NCBI GenBank assembly: GCA_965213905.1
Contig: OZ243922.1
Span: 2,480,001 to 2,544,000, forward strand
Reading direction: 5' to 3'
From: SIRX01 sp965213905
Lineage (GTDB): Bacteria > Actinomycetota > Rubrobacteria > Rubrobacterales > Rubrobacteraceae
DNA: 64,000 nucleotides
Shown piece by piece: positions 9,295 through 17,935 of the stretch. How positions within the stretch are numbered: the first letter of the stretch is position 1; each line of letters begins with the position of its first letter. The notes under the pieces were generated by a model. It was not told where the DNA came from. It saw nothing but the letters and a program-made list of their open reading frames with translations, and did not search any database. The position numbers and the translations under genes were made by a program.

Positions 9295-10374
9295 ATGGAG
9301 AGAGAACCACGGGAACACAGGAGCAGCGCGCGGCGGGGCCGGCGCTCGGACCCGCGCCTGCGCGGCCTCTCCTACGGAGAGCGCCGCCGGGTATATCTCC
9401 GACGCCGGATCGTGGCCGTCGTGGTGATCCTGGTCGCCTTGCTGCTGCTCGTGGCGCTCGTGAGCCTTATTTCGTTTTCCGGAAGTCCTGATACCGGAGA
9501 AGCCCCCCGAAAAAACACCCCGAGCGGGCTAGAACAGGAACAAGCCGCAAGCAGGGAGACCGGCGATCCCGCCGGCGGCGCGGCGCCCACGCCTACGGGT
9601 ACAGCCCGGGGCGATAGTGGAGAGGTGGAGGCGGAGACGCTGAACGTGCTCGTCCTGGGCGTAGACCGGCGGCCGGAAGGTAGCTCCGTGGAAGGAAGCC
9701 GGGCGGACACCGTGATGGTGACACGCGTGGACCCGCAGACCGGCGGCGTAAAAATACTCTCCATTCCACGGGATCTCTTTGTCGAAATAGAACCCGGGGT
9801 GGAAGACCGGATCAACGCCGCCTACTCTTACGGGGGCGTCGAGCAGGTGGCCGGCGTGGTCGAGGAGACCACCGGCGTCCCCGTGGACCGCCACGCCGTC
9901 GTGGATTTCGCGGGCTTCGAAGACATCGTGGACGCCGTCGGCGGGATCACCCTGGAAGTCCAGGGCGAGATGCCCCCCGGACGGAACCTGGAGGGAACCC
10001 AAACCCTCGACGGCGAGAAGGCGCTTTTCTACGCCCGCTATCGGGGCACGCCCGGCGGCGACCTGGACCGGATAGCGCGCCAGCAGCAGGTGGTGGCCGC
10101 CCTACGCCAACAGCTCGTAAGCTGGGGTACGGTGCCGAAACTGCCCGAGGTCGTAAGCGCGATCCGCGGCAACCTGGAGACCGACTTGGGGCCGGCGGCA
10201 AACCTCTCTCTGGCGCGTTCACTATTAAACGCAGACGGCCCCGACGCCGTTACGAGCTTCCAACTCGCGGGCGTCCCGACCACCCTCCCCGACGGCCGGC
10301 AGGTCCTCGTCCCGGACCCCGTAGAGAACGAACGCATCCTACAAGAGTTCCGCGCAGAGGCGGCCACCCCCTGA
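9295..10374 (+). CDS. LytR-CpsA-Psr (LCP) family cell-wall polymer ligase
   Basis: 359 residues. A short basic cytoplasmic head is followed by one membrane helix (about residues 37-60), a low-complexity stalk, and an extracytoplasmic LCP domain. Diagnostic pieces are NVLVLGVDRRP, RADTVMVTRVDPQTGG, ILSIPRDLFVEI, RINAAYSYGG, VDFAGFEDIVDAVGGI and FYARYRGTPGGDLDRIARQQQV. LCP enzymes move undecaprenyl-linked polymers onto peptidoglycan, which supports a Gram-positive wall. ATG start at 9295. The next gene is convergent and only 8 bp away. Confidence 0.92.
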   Translation: MEREPREHRSSARRGRRSDPRLRGLSYGERRRVYLRRRIVAVVVILVALLLLVALVSLISFSGSPDTGEAPRKNTPSGLEQEQAASRETGDPAGGAAPTPTGTARGDSGEVEAETLNVLVLGVDRRPEGSSVEGSRADTVMVTRVDPQTGGVKILSIPRDLFVEIEPGVEDRINAAYSYGGVEQVAGVVEETTGVPVDRHAVVDFAGFEDIVDAVGGITLEVQGEMPPGRNLEGTQTLDGEKALFYARYRGTPGGDLDRIARQQQVVAALRQQLVSWGTVPKLPEVVSAIRGNLETDLGPAANLSLARSLLNADGPDAVTSFQLAGVPTTLPDGRQVLVPDPVENERILQEFRAEAATP

Positions 10375-10382
10375 CGAGACCG

Positions 10383-13300
10383 CTACACCGGTCCCAACTC
10401 CTCCTGCACGGGTTCGACGGGCTTTTCGGGGGGCTTGCGCTCCGCCTCCGAAGGCTGTGGAAGTTCGGCGGCCTCGAAGGTGGAGTTTTCTACGATTGTC
10501 TGGAGAAAGGCGGCGAGTTCGGGTTCTTTTTCCACGGTGGCTTCGAGGACCCAGAGAAGTTCGAGTAGCTCCATCGTCATTTCGCCGGTCCAGCGTTCGG
10601 GGCGTATTTCGTCCAGCGGCGAGGAGCTTTTGCCGGAAGGGTCTTTCATCCGGTAGCCGAGCCAGGAGCGAAGAGGACGCAACCCGGATACCTCGTACTC
10701 CCAGACCTCCCGGCTCACGGGACGGAACTCGCCCGCCCCGACGCGCAACGTCTGTTTATCTTCTTCGTAGGCGTAGTCTTCAGGGTAGCCGTCCGGCGTT
10801 TCGGGGATGGGCTTCTCGTAGCGCGCCCGGCCCTGGGGGACGCCGGGTTTCCCGTCCTCCGGGGCGAAGCGTTCGCCGTAGGTGTGCAGGTGGATGAGTG
10901 CTCGCCCGAGCCCTGCGCCGCGCCGGAAGAGGCCGGCTTTGCGGGTGATCGGTAACCGCGGACCGGGGATCGCAAGCTCCTCCGAGAAGCTCTCCGTATA
11001 CGCCGGGGACGCGAGCACCGCGTAGGCGTAGGCGAAGAGGTCTTCCGCCGGCACCGGCCCGCCGTACTCCCCCGAGAGAAATTCTAAAAGCCCGCTCGTA
11101 ACGTTCGGCTCCGTCGCCGCCGCGTCGCGCCACAGCGGGATCACGTCCTTGCCGCCCCGGCCGGAGAAATAATCTCGGTCAAGAACTTCGCTCGCAACAA
11201 TAGCGGCTGGTCCCAAGCCGAGCACTTTAGTCAGAAGACTCGTCATATAGACTTGTCGGGTGCTGTGCGCCTGCCATAGTGGCGGCCTCATGCGATCTCC
11301 GAGTCGTGCATCTTTGATTAACCATTGTCTATCTAAAGACCTGTAGGAAAAACGAACTCTGTCTTGCATCGCAGAGTCGGCTGATAGATTGGCAATTGGT
11401 GTCATTTTCTCGTTGAAAGCTTCTAGGTCTGAGTAGCTTTTGATGATCTTACGGTCTGCCTCTCGGAACGCTAATTTGCGGTCTTCGGATTGGAGAAGTT
11501 GTATCCAACGCTCCTTTAGAATTCCTTCAGTTACGCCAATGGGCCATTTCCTTTTTGTCTCGACGCCCGAATGTTGCCACGGGAACACGTCCGTCAGTGG
11601 CGGCCAGGCGAAGTAGTCGCCCTCGCCGGCGGGGAGGAAGGGGTTTTGCCAGCCTTCCATGCACTCGCGCCAGTCGAGGTCGCCGAAGCCGGTTACGTCG
11701 TCGAGGGCGGCGAGCTTTTGTTCGCGGGAGCCGGTTATTTTGGCGTAGCGGACGGTGGCGGGCTCGTCCGGCTTCGGTTCCCCATGCCGGACGCCGACGG
11801 CGATGGCTACGGGGGTCTGGATGTTGAAGACGTTCTCGGTTTTGCGGGCGCCGAGGTTGTCACCTTCGAGGTCAATGATCCAGAGTTCGTCGAACGTCCG
11901 GCGCATGACCTCGCGCATCCCGACGAAACCCGGCCCGCGCAGGTACGACGACGCCGTTATAAACGAGACGATGCCCGGCCCCGGCTCCTCCCGCGCCTCG
12001 AAGACCTTCCACAGCGCCCAGCGCCAGAAGTACACGTAGTCGTTGTAGAGGTTTTTGAGGTGAACCCCGGCCCCGGCCTCCCGCGCCGGCTGCAAGAAGT
12101 CTTCGAGCAGCGGACGCTCGTTCTCGTCGTCGCCGTTTCGGACCCAGCCGCCCTTGCGCTCGACGCCTTCGTCCGAGGGATCTATCTGCTGCCGGTCGTA
12201 GGGCGGGTTGCCGAAGCAGACGAGGACTTCGGTGTCCTTTTTTACCGCGAGCGCCCGCTCGTGCTCCTCGGTCAGCTCGCGGGCGACGAGCGGGAAGCGG
12301 CCCGGCGGCGAGGCGTGCGGGCTCTCCAGGGCGTCGGTGAGGTAGACGTGGACGCCGTCGTCGGGCAGCGTGCCCCCGGCGTCCATCACGCGCTCCGACA
12401 GCCGAAGGTGGGCGACAGCGTAGGGGCCGACGAGCAGCTCGAAGGCGTGGATGTTGCGGGCCATTTTGGCGGCGGTGTTTCCGGCCATCGCCGCGCCGAA
12501 GCGTTGCGTTGCGAGGTCCAGGCCGTGCTGGATCGCGGTCAGCGGGTAAGTCCCGGTCCCGGCGGCGGGGTCGAGGGCTACGACGTTTTCGTCGGCGAAG
12601 GCCAGCGGTTTGCCGAAGCTGTTCTGGAGGAGGGTGGAGATCAGGTTTACCTGCGCCCGCACGACCTGCGCCGGGGTGTAGTAGACGCCGCGGTCGTTGC
12701 GGAGCTTTTTGTCGTAAGCGGCGAGGAAGTCCTCGTAGAAGTAGAGCCAGGGGTCGCCGCCGGGGGAGCGCTTGGCGATCTCTTGCGGGTCAACGGCGGA
12801 GATGGAGCGCTCCAGAAGCTCGACGCCGGTGGAGATCTCCGCCTTCGCCTGATCGTCGGCGAGTATCCTCAAGGTCTGGGCCAGCAAGTTGTGCCGCCCG
12901 CGCAGCGCGTTCTCCGCCGCGTCCGTGTCGAGCGTCCCGCTACTGGAAAAGCGGGCCAAGAGCAGCGCGTAGGTGAGGGTTTGGGCGTAGGCGTCGGCGA
13001 ATTGGGCGTCGTCGGCGTCGGGGAAAATGTAGTCGCGCCACTCCCGCGCCAGCGCCGAGAGGTTGGAGTTCTCATCCCCGAGCGCCTCCCGCACGTCGTC
13101 GCGCAAAAGGTGGCACAGCGGCGCCAGCATCTCGGCCAGCGCCCGCGGGCTCTTGGGGGCCAGCGGCTCCCACGTAAAGAAGTCCCGCAACAGCCGTTCG
13201 AGGTCGTTGGCGTTTTTCTGGTCGGTGGCGGAAGCCCCATCCTGCGTAATGTCCCCGGAGAGCGTAACCGCGGCCTTACGTTCGCCCTGGCGGTAGAGGA

Positions 13301-13658
13301 CCTACTCGTTGCCGTCGGTGTAGACGAGGTTCGGGATGGATGAGAACTTCTTGAACTGCTCCTTGTTACGGCCCTTGAACTTCTTCGCGTTTGCCCCAAG
13401 GCCCGGCTTTTTTAGCTCCACGTACCCGCTCGTGAGCCCGCCAACCCCGACGGCGACGTCCGGCTTGCCGGCTCCCTGCACCATTGACTCCGTAAACGAA
13501 GAAACGTCGAAGCCCAACGCCGAGCCCGCAGCCCGCAACAGTTCCTGTGTCGGGCCTTTTAGCTGGTCCTCCGGCTGCCCTTTGAGCGCCGATGAGTAAG
13601 TCTTTGTCAGCGCCGCGGCGAAGTCTTACAGAGGATCCAGAACGCTGCCCGATACCAA
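10383..13658 (-). pseudogene. Type ISP/IIG-like restriction-modification enzyme, broken by two in-frame nonsense codons
   Basis: Read as one frame from TTG 13658 (GAGAGGAG just upstream) this would give about 1,091 residues: an N-terminal PD-(D/E)xK nuclease (KPDVAV ... YVELKKPG; Asp 67, Glu 81, Lys 83), then an N6-adenine methyltransferase (motif I ALDPAAGTGTYPL near 361-373, motif IV NPPY near 484), then a target-recognition C-terminus. The frame is interrupted by TAA at codon 11 (13628-13626) and TAG at codon 119 (13304-13302). The TAG sits where TGG would give the expected DGNEW. Later TTG codons could at best start shortened proteins, such as a nuclease-less methyltransferase from 13190. 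It is either a pseudogene or residual methyltransferase. Confidence 0.8.
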
Positions 13659-13734
13659 ATTACTCCTCTCCACAAAAATTACGGTTATGCAAAGAGCATA
13701 CCCGAATGCTCGTCCGCAGACTATAGGGTTTTGC

Positions 13735-14136
13735 TCACTCCTGTACCATGGTAAGTTCGCAGATTTTGGAGATCTCCACGAAGTGGCCGTTGAGGGTGAG
13801 TATCCGGCCACCAATAGATTCCGCCGCCGCAGCGATTACACAGTCCGTAACCGGCACCGTTACGCCTCGGCGACGCAACTCGAACCCGATTCCACCGGCC
13901 CGCTCGTATACCTCTCGTGAAGTTGTTACCCACCTAACCGCCCCTAGCGCCATCCGCAGACGGGATAGCTCTGCATCTCTTCTGGCGCCCTGAGAAAGCT
14001 CCGCCAAGACCACGCCTGTCAGCGCCGCCTGGTCTCTCCTCACAGCCTCCTCGACCATGGATGCAATTCCAGTTCCAGGGCGGTTGAAGTACTCGATCCA
14101 ACAAGACGTGTCTACGAGCACCGAATCACTCGCCAA
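13735..14136 (-). CDS. VapC-family PIN-domain toxin (ribonuclease)
   Basis: 133 residues with PIN-domain acidic residues in the usual places: VLVDTSCWIEYF (first Asp), a Glu in VVLAELSQG, and VPVTDCVIAAAAES (third Asp). It ends with the typical small-domain segment GRILTLNGHFVEI. PIN toxins cleave tRNA or rRNA using Mg2+. The gene overlaps the upstream antitoxin gene by 11 bp (TTG 14136) or nearly abuts it (GTG 14121). The pair lies next to a decayed restriction-modification gene. Confidence 0.88.
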   Translation of the reverse strand: MASDSVLVDTSCWIEYFNRPGTGIASMVEEAVRRDQAALTGVVLAELSQGARRDAELSRLRMALGAVRWVTTSREVYERAGGIGFELRRRGVTVPVTDCVIAAAAESIGGRILTLNGHFVEISKICELTMVQE

Positions 14137-14329
14137 GCTCGGCCTCTCTCAACTCCCGCCAGTTCTCGTCCAGCCAGATGTCTCCTGGTAATCCCAGCAA
14201 CAACTCCTTGCGCCTTAGCCGCACGTACTCCGCCAAAGCCGCCTCTACAGCCGCGGCCTTCGTCCGCTCCCCGGAGAGCCGGACAGCCTCGTCCATCAAT
14301 TGCGCATCAATTTCAAGCGTAGTTCGCAC
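14126..14329 (-). CDS. VapB-family antitoxin
   Basis: 67 residues from GTG 14329. The product opens RTTLEIDAQLMDEA (ribbon strand plus helix), then TKAAAVEAALAEYVRLRRK and a C-terminal tail with GDIWLDENWRELRE that would wrap the PIN toxin. The frame is open to TTG 14335, but GTG gives the family's usual M-R-T-T-L beginning. There is no Shine-Dalgarno, and a TAAAAT box lies 7 nt before the GTG, so the transcript may be leaderless. VapB dimers normally repress their own operon. Confidence 0.87.
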   Translation of the reverse strand: MRTTLEIDAQLMDEAVRLSGERTKAAAVEAALAEYVRLRRKELLLGLPGDIWLDENWRELREAELGE

Positions 14330-14336
14330 GCACAAA

Positions 14337-14342
14337 ATTTTA
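14337..14342 (-). promoter_or_regulatory. -10 element for vapBC, probably leaderless
   Basis: TAAAAT on the reverse strand followed by 7 nt and then the GTG of vapB, with no Shine-Dalgarno between. Transcription would begin at or next to the start codon. Confidence 0.45.
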
Positions 14343-14483
14343 GCATACGCCTGAACTTAAACAGGGAAACCCTGCGAGAGCAATCCGAATAACCGTGAAT
14401 CTTTCTACAGAAGCAACGTACTCGAATGTTAGAAACGGTCTGTCTTTGAAAACAGCACCCGAACAAGATACAGGAGGTTTTCT

Positions 14484-15332
14484 GTGGCTTTTTTGAAAGT
14501 CGGAGAAGAGAACAGCACGTCTATCGAGCTATATTACGAAGATCATGGTTCCGGTAGCCCGGTCGTCCTGATCCACGGCTGGCCTTTAAGCGGTCGTTCC
14601 TGGGAGAAGCAGATCCCGGCGCTCGTGGATGCCGGGCATCGCGTCATCACCTACGACCGGCGCGGATTCGGCAATTCGTCTCAGCCGTGGGAAGGGTACG
14701 ACTACGACACCTTCGCCGCCGACCTCGAAGCGTTGCTCTCGCACCTTGATCTACAGGACGTAACGCTCGTCGGTTTCTCGATGGGTGGCGGGGAGATCGC
14801 GCGCTACATCGGCAACTACGGCACCGACCGAATTTCGAAGGCCGTGCTGGCCGCCGCCGTCCCGCCGTACCTGTACCAGAGCGACGACAACCCCGACGGC
14901 GGTCTGGACGACGCCACCATAGAGCAGTTTGAGGAGGGCGTCAAAGACGAGCGCCTCGAGTTCCTCGACACCTTCACCGCACAGTTCTTGAGCCCGGGTC
15001 AGGGCCTGACCGGCTCCGAGAAGGTTCAGACCAGCGAACAGCTCCGGCTGCACCTGCGCGACATCGCCGCCTTCGCCTCTCCAAAGGGCACCCTGGACTG
15101 CATCGCCGCGTTCGGCAAGACCGACTTCCGCGACGACCTCGCCAAGTTTGACGTGCCGACCCTCATAATCCACGGCGACTCCGACCAGGTCGTCCCGTTC
15201 GAGGTCAGCGGAAAGCGGTCACACGAAGCCATCTCCGGCAGCGAGCTAGAGTTGATCGAGGGTGGTCCCCACGGCATCAACGCCACCCACGCCGCACAGT
15301 TCAACCGCGCCCTGCTCGACTTCCTGGGCTAA
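14484..15332 (+). CDS. Alpha/beta hydrolase, non-heme chloroperoxidase/arylesterase type
   Basis: 282 residues; GTG start with CAGGAGG seven bases upstream. The fold is clear from VVLIHGWPLSGRSW (oxyanion loop), RVITYDRRGFGNS, and nucleophile elbow GFSMGG with Ser 99. The acid is the Asp in LIIHGDSDQVVPFE and the His lies in GGPHGINATH. The sequence pattern matches the cofactor-free haloperoxidase/esterase group. The gene stands alone and ends at a strong hairpin shared with the convergent neighbour. Confidence 0.92.
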   Translation: MAFLKVGEENSTSIELYYEDHGSGSPVVLIHGWPLSGRSWEKQIPALVDAGHRVITYDRRGFGNSSQPWEGYDYDTFAADLEALLSHLDLQDVTLVGFSMGGGEIARYIGNYGTDRISKAVLAAAVPPYLYQSDDNPDGGLDDATIEQFEEGVKDERLEFLDTFTAQFLSPGQGLTGSEKVQTSEQLRLHLRDIAAFASPKGTLDCIAAFGKTDFRDDLAKFDVPTLIIHGDSDQVVPFEVSGKRSHEAISGSELELIEGGPHGINATHAAQFNRALLDFLG

Positions 15333-15340
15333 CGCTACCT

Positions 15341-15375
15341 AACGGCCGTGGCTAGTTATGCTCGCCACGGCCGTT
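15341..15375. terminator. Bidirectional hairpin terminator
   Basis: Perfect 12-bp inverted repeat AACGGCCGTGGC / GCCACGGCCGTT with an 11-nt loop. It fills the gap between two convergent genes ending at 15332 and 15377, so it can stop transcription from both sides. Confidence 0.75.
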
Positions 15376-15376
15376 C

Positions 15377-15859
15377 TCAAATCTTTTCGGCGGTGATCAC
15401 GACCCCGTCCTCGTCGGCGTAGACGTAATGGTTGGGTGTCCACACAACACCACCGAACTCCACAGGCACATCTCTTCGTCCTTCGCCGTTCTTTCTGCTC
15501 TTCAGAGGATGGGTCGCCAGCGCCAAGACGCCGACCTCTATTTCGGAGATCTCGCGCGAGTCGCGGATACAACCGTTCACGATAATCCCCGCCAACCCCC
15601 TGGAAGCCGCGATGGAGGCCAGCTTATCTCCGAGCAAGGCGCACCTTTTGGAACCGCCACCGTCCACGAGGAGGACGGTTCCTTCCGGCAAGTCTTCGAG
15701 CGCCTCCCGTACCAGCACGTTGTCCTCGTGGACCCGAACCGTGGCGATGGGGCCGTGGAATCTGGATACGGCCCCGTAGGAAGTGAACACGGACTCGCAG
15801 ACGCTGACTTTGTCTGGAAACTCGTCGCAGATGTCGGTTGTTTGGAAGTCTGGGGTCAT
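15377..15859 (-). CDS. RraA-family protein (RNase E regulator-like / HMG aldolase family)
   Basis: 160 residues with the RraA fold signature: TTDICDEF near the start, the pyruvate-enolate-binding segment TVLLVDGGGSKRCALLGDKLA, the GIIVNGCIRDSREI loop (Arg-Asp), and a C-terminal VYADEDGVVI. The family contains both the E. coli RNase E inhibitor RraA and divalent-metal 4-hydroxy-4-methyl-2-oxoglutarate aldolases. In actinobacteria without a standard RraA circuit the aldolase-type role is as likely. It overlaps the upstream LLM oxidoreductase gene by 4 bp (ATGA). Confidence 0.88.
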   Translation of the reverse strand: MTPDFQTTDICDEFPDKVSVCESVFTSYGAVSRFHGPIATVRVHEDNVLVREALEDLPEGTVLLVDGGGSKRCALLGDKLASIAASRGLAGIIVNGCIRDSREISEIEVGVLALATHPLKSRKNGEGRRDVPVEFGGVVWTPNHYVYADEDGVVITAEKI

Positions 15860-16857
15860 CGCACCGACTTCGTCACCGCCTGCCAGAATTCATCCTTCTC
15901 TCCGGGGACGAACGGGATATAGAGGGCTACGCGGTCTATGAGGCCTTCGTATCGCTCTTTCAGGGCCGGGCCTACCTCGTCCGGGGCGGCTTCGACGGCG
16001 AAGGCGGAGAGCATTTCGTCGGTGATGAGGCCGGGCATCTCGCGCCACTTTTTGTCGCGGGCGAGGGCGCCGAGTTGGTCACCGACGTCTTCCCAGCCGT
16101 GGACTTCCAGGACGGTACGGTAGGTGGGGGTGGAGGCGTAGAAGGAAATTTGCTGCCGGGCCTGCTCGCGCTCCTCGTCCCCGGTGATGACGAACGCGCT
16201 GGTAGCCAGTTTTACCTCGTCGGGGTCGCGGTCTTCACCTTTGGCGCCATCCGAGATGGCGGGCTGTATAACCTGCCGGACGTACTCCGGGCTGTGGAAC
16301 GGGTGGACGTGGAAGCCGTCGCACAGCTCCCCGGCAAGCTCCGCCAGGCGGGTGTTGACGCCGGCGATGTAGACCGGGATCTCCGGGTGGTCTACGGGGC
16401 CGGGGTTGAAGAACGGCGTCATGAGCGTGTGCCGGTAGAACTCGCCCTCGAACTTCAAGGAGCCTTCGTTCTGGAACGACTCCCAGATAGTCCGCAGCGC
16501 CAGGATGTACTCGCGCAGCCGGGAGGCGGGTTTGCCCCACGGCATCGAGAAGCGGCGCTCAATGTGGGCTTTTACCTGGGTCCCGAGGCCGAGGATAAAC
16601 CGTCCGCCGGAGAGGTCTTGCAGGTCCCAGGCCGTCTGGGCGATCTCCATCGGGGAGCGGGAGAAGGCGATGGCGACGGAGGTTCCGAGTTCAATATCTT
16701 CGGTCTCGTTTGCGGCTATGGCGAGCGGCAGAAACGAGTCGTGTTTGGTCTCGCTGGTCCAGAGACCGGCGAAGCCCATCTCTTCGGTGGCTCGGGCGGT
16801 GATGCTCATGCGCTGTAGGTACTTGCCCTCTACACCGAGGCCTACGTCGAGCTTCAT
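15856..16857 (-). CDS. LLM-class (luciferase-like) F420-dependent oxidoreductase
   Basis: 333 residues from ATG 16857 (AAAGGAG upstream; the frame extends further but that part shadows the next gene). The bacterial-luciferase-like TIM barrel is recognised by ATEEMGFAGLWTSETKHD, IELGTSVAIAFSRSPM, DLSGGRFILGLGTQVKAH and PEIPVYIAG. Actinobacterial members of this type usually use reduced F420 rather than FMN, and F420 genes are present in this window. The substrate is unknown. It is coupled to the RraA-like gene and lies 10 bp after a quinone oxidoreductase gene, so the three form an operon. Confidence 0.88.
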   Translation of the reverse strand: MKLDVGLGVEGKYLQRMSITARATEEMGFAGLWTSETKHDSFLPLAIAANETEDIELGTSVAIAFSRSPMEIAQTAWDLQDLSGGRFILGLGTQVKAHIERRFSMPWGKPASRLREYILALRTIWESFQNEGSLKFEGEFYRHTLMTPFFNPGPVDHPEIPVYIAGVNTRLAELAGELCDGFHVHPFHSPEYVRQVIQPAISDGAKGEDRDPDEVKLATSAFVITGDEEREQARQQISFYASTPTYRTVLEVHGWEDVGDQLGALARDKKWREMPGLITDEMLSAFAVEAAPDEVGPALKERYEGLIDRVALYIPFVPGEKDEFWQAVTKSVR

Positions 16858-16867
16858 GGCGGCTCCT

Positions 16868-17842
16868 TTACGGGATGAGGATGAGCTTGCCGGTGGTCTT
16901 GCGGCCTTCGAGGTCTTCGTGGGCTTGCCGAGCATTAGATAGCTCGTAGGCGCCACCGATGCGGACGCTGAGGTTGTCCTGCCCGATCCAGGAAAAGAGG
17001 CTCTCGGCCCGCCAGAGCAACTCTTCCCGGGTCGCGGTGTACTGGCCGAGGGCGGGACGGGTGACGTAGAGGCCGCCTTTCTGGTTGAGGACCTGGAGGT
17101 CGAACGGCGGCACGGGTCCGCTGGCGCCGCCGAAGAGCACCAGCATGCCGCGGGGCCGCAGGCAGTCGAGGCTGCCGTCGAAGGTGTCTTTGCCGACGGA
17201 GTCGTAGACGACGTGGCAGCCCTCGCCATCTGTTATGCGGTCTACTTCTTCCACGAAGTCCTGTTCGGTGTAGATGATGGTTTCGTCGGCGCCGGCTTCA
17301 CGGGCGAGTTGGGCTTTCTCCTCGGTGCCTACGGTGCCGATCACGGTTCCCGCGCCCCGCATCTTCGCCATCTGGCAGAGCAAGAGCCCGACGCCGCCGG
17401 CCGCCGCGTGGAGCAGGACGGTCTGGCCCTCTTGTATGGGGAAGGTGCTGTGGCTCAGGTAGTGGGCCGTCATGCCCTGGAGCATTACGGCGGCGGCCAT
17501 CCGGGCCTCGACCATCGTTACGTTGAACGGCACGAGGCTTTCTACCGGGGCGTTGATGTACTCGGCGTAAGCCCCCGGCACCCCGGCGAACGCGGCGTAG
17601 TCTCCGTCGGAGAACTCTTCTACGCCGTCACCGACGGCCTCGACTTCGCCCGCCCCTTCGAGCCCCAGCGTGAACGGGGTTTCGCGCGGGTAGAGCCCGG
17701 TGCGCTGATACACGTCTATAAAGTTCACGCCCGAGGCGGCGAGCTTTACGCGGGCTTCTCCCGGCCCCGGGTCGGGAAGCTCCACATCTTCGTAGCCCAG
17801 AACCTCCGGCCCGCCAGGCTCGTTTACCCGGATAGCTTTCAT
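16868..17842 (-). CDS. qor: NADPH:quinone oxidoreductase (zeta-crystallin type)
   Basis: 324 residues with all Qor marks: KAIRVNEPGGPEVL opening, VKLAASGVNFIDVYQRTG, LGLEGAGEVEAVG, the Rossmann loop HAAAGGVGLLLCQMAK, and YDSVGKDTF. There are no zinc ligands. ATG start with AGGGGGCG upstream. It is the first gene of a reverse-strand operon with the LLM oxidoreductase and RraA-like genes. A related protein begins at the extreme left of the window. Confidence 0.92.
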   Translation of the reverse strand: MKAIRVNEPGGPEVLGYEDVELPDPGPGEARVKLAASGVNFIDVYQRTGLYPRETPFTLGLEGAGEVEAVGDGVEEFSDGDYAAFAGVPGAYAEYINAPVESLVPFNVTMVEARMAAAVMLQGMTAHYLSHSTFPIQEGQTVLLHAAAGGVGLLLCQMAKMRGAGTVIGTVGTEEKAQLAREAGADETIIYTEQDFVEEVDRITDGEGCHVVYDSVGKDTFDGSLDCLRPRGMLVLFGGASGPVPPFDLQVLNQKGGLYVTRPALGQYTATREELLWRAESLFSWIGQDNLSVRIGGAYELSNARQAHEDLEGRKTTGKLILIP

Positions 17843-17935
17843 AATTTCGCCCCCTAAAGTAGTTTCCCTGCGAGATTATTGTACCGGGGATTCCACACCA
17901 CATGCCGGAGTTTGCGGGCCGCCGGTTCCGCGGGC

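Noticed and set aside
13302..13304. TAG as a recoded (pyrrolysine or Trp) codon
   Set aside because: A second stop (TAA) lies upstream in the same frame and no recoding signals are visible; simple mutation of TGG is a better explanation.
11571..13343. 590-codon open frame on the + strand opposite the restriction-modification gene
   Set aside because: Its residues (Val/Gly/Arg/Glu runs) are the usual mirror of a GC-rich gene; the reverse frame carries clear methyltransferase and nuclease motifs.
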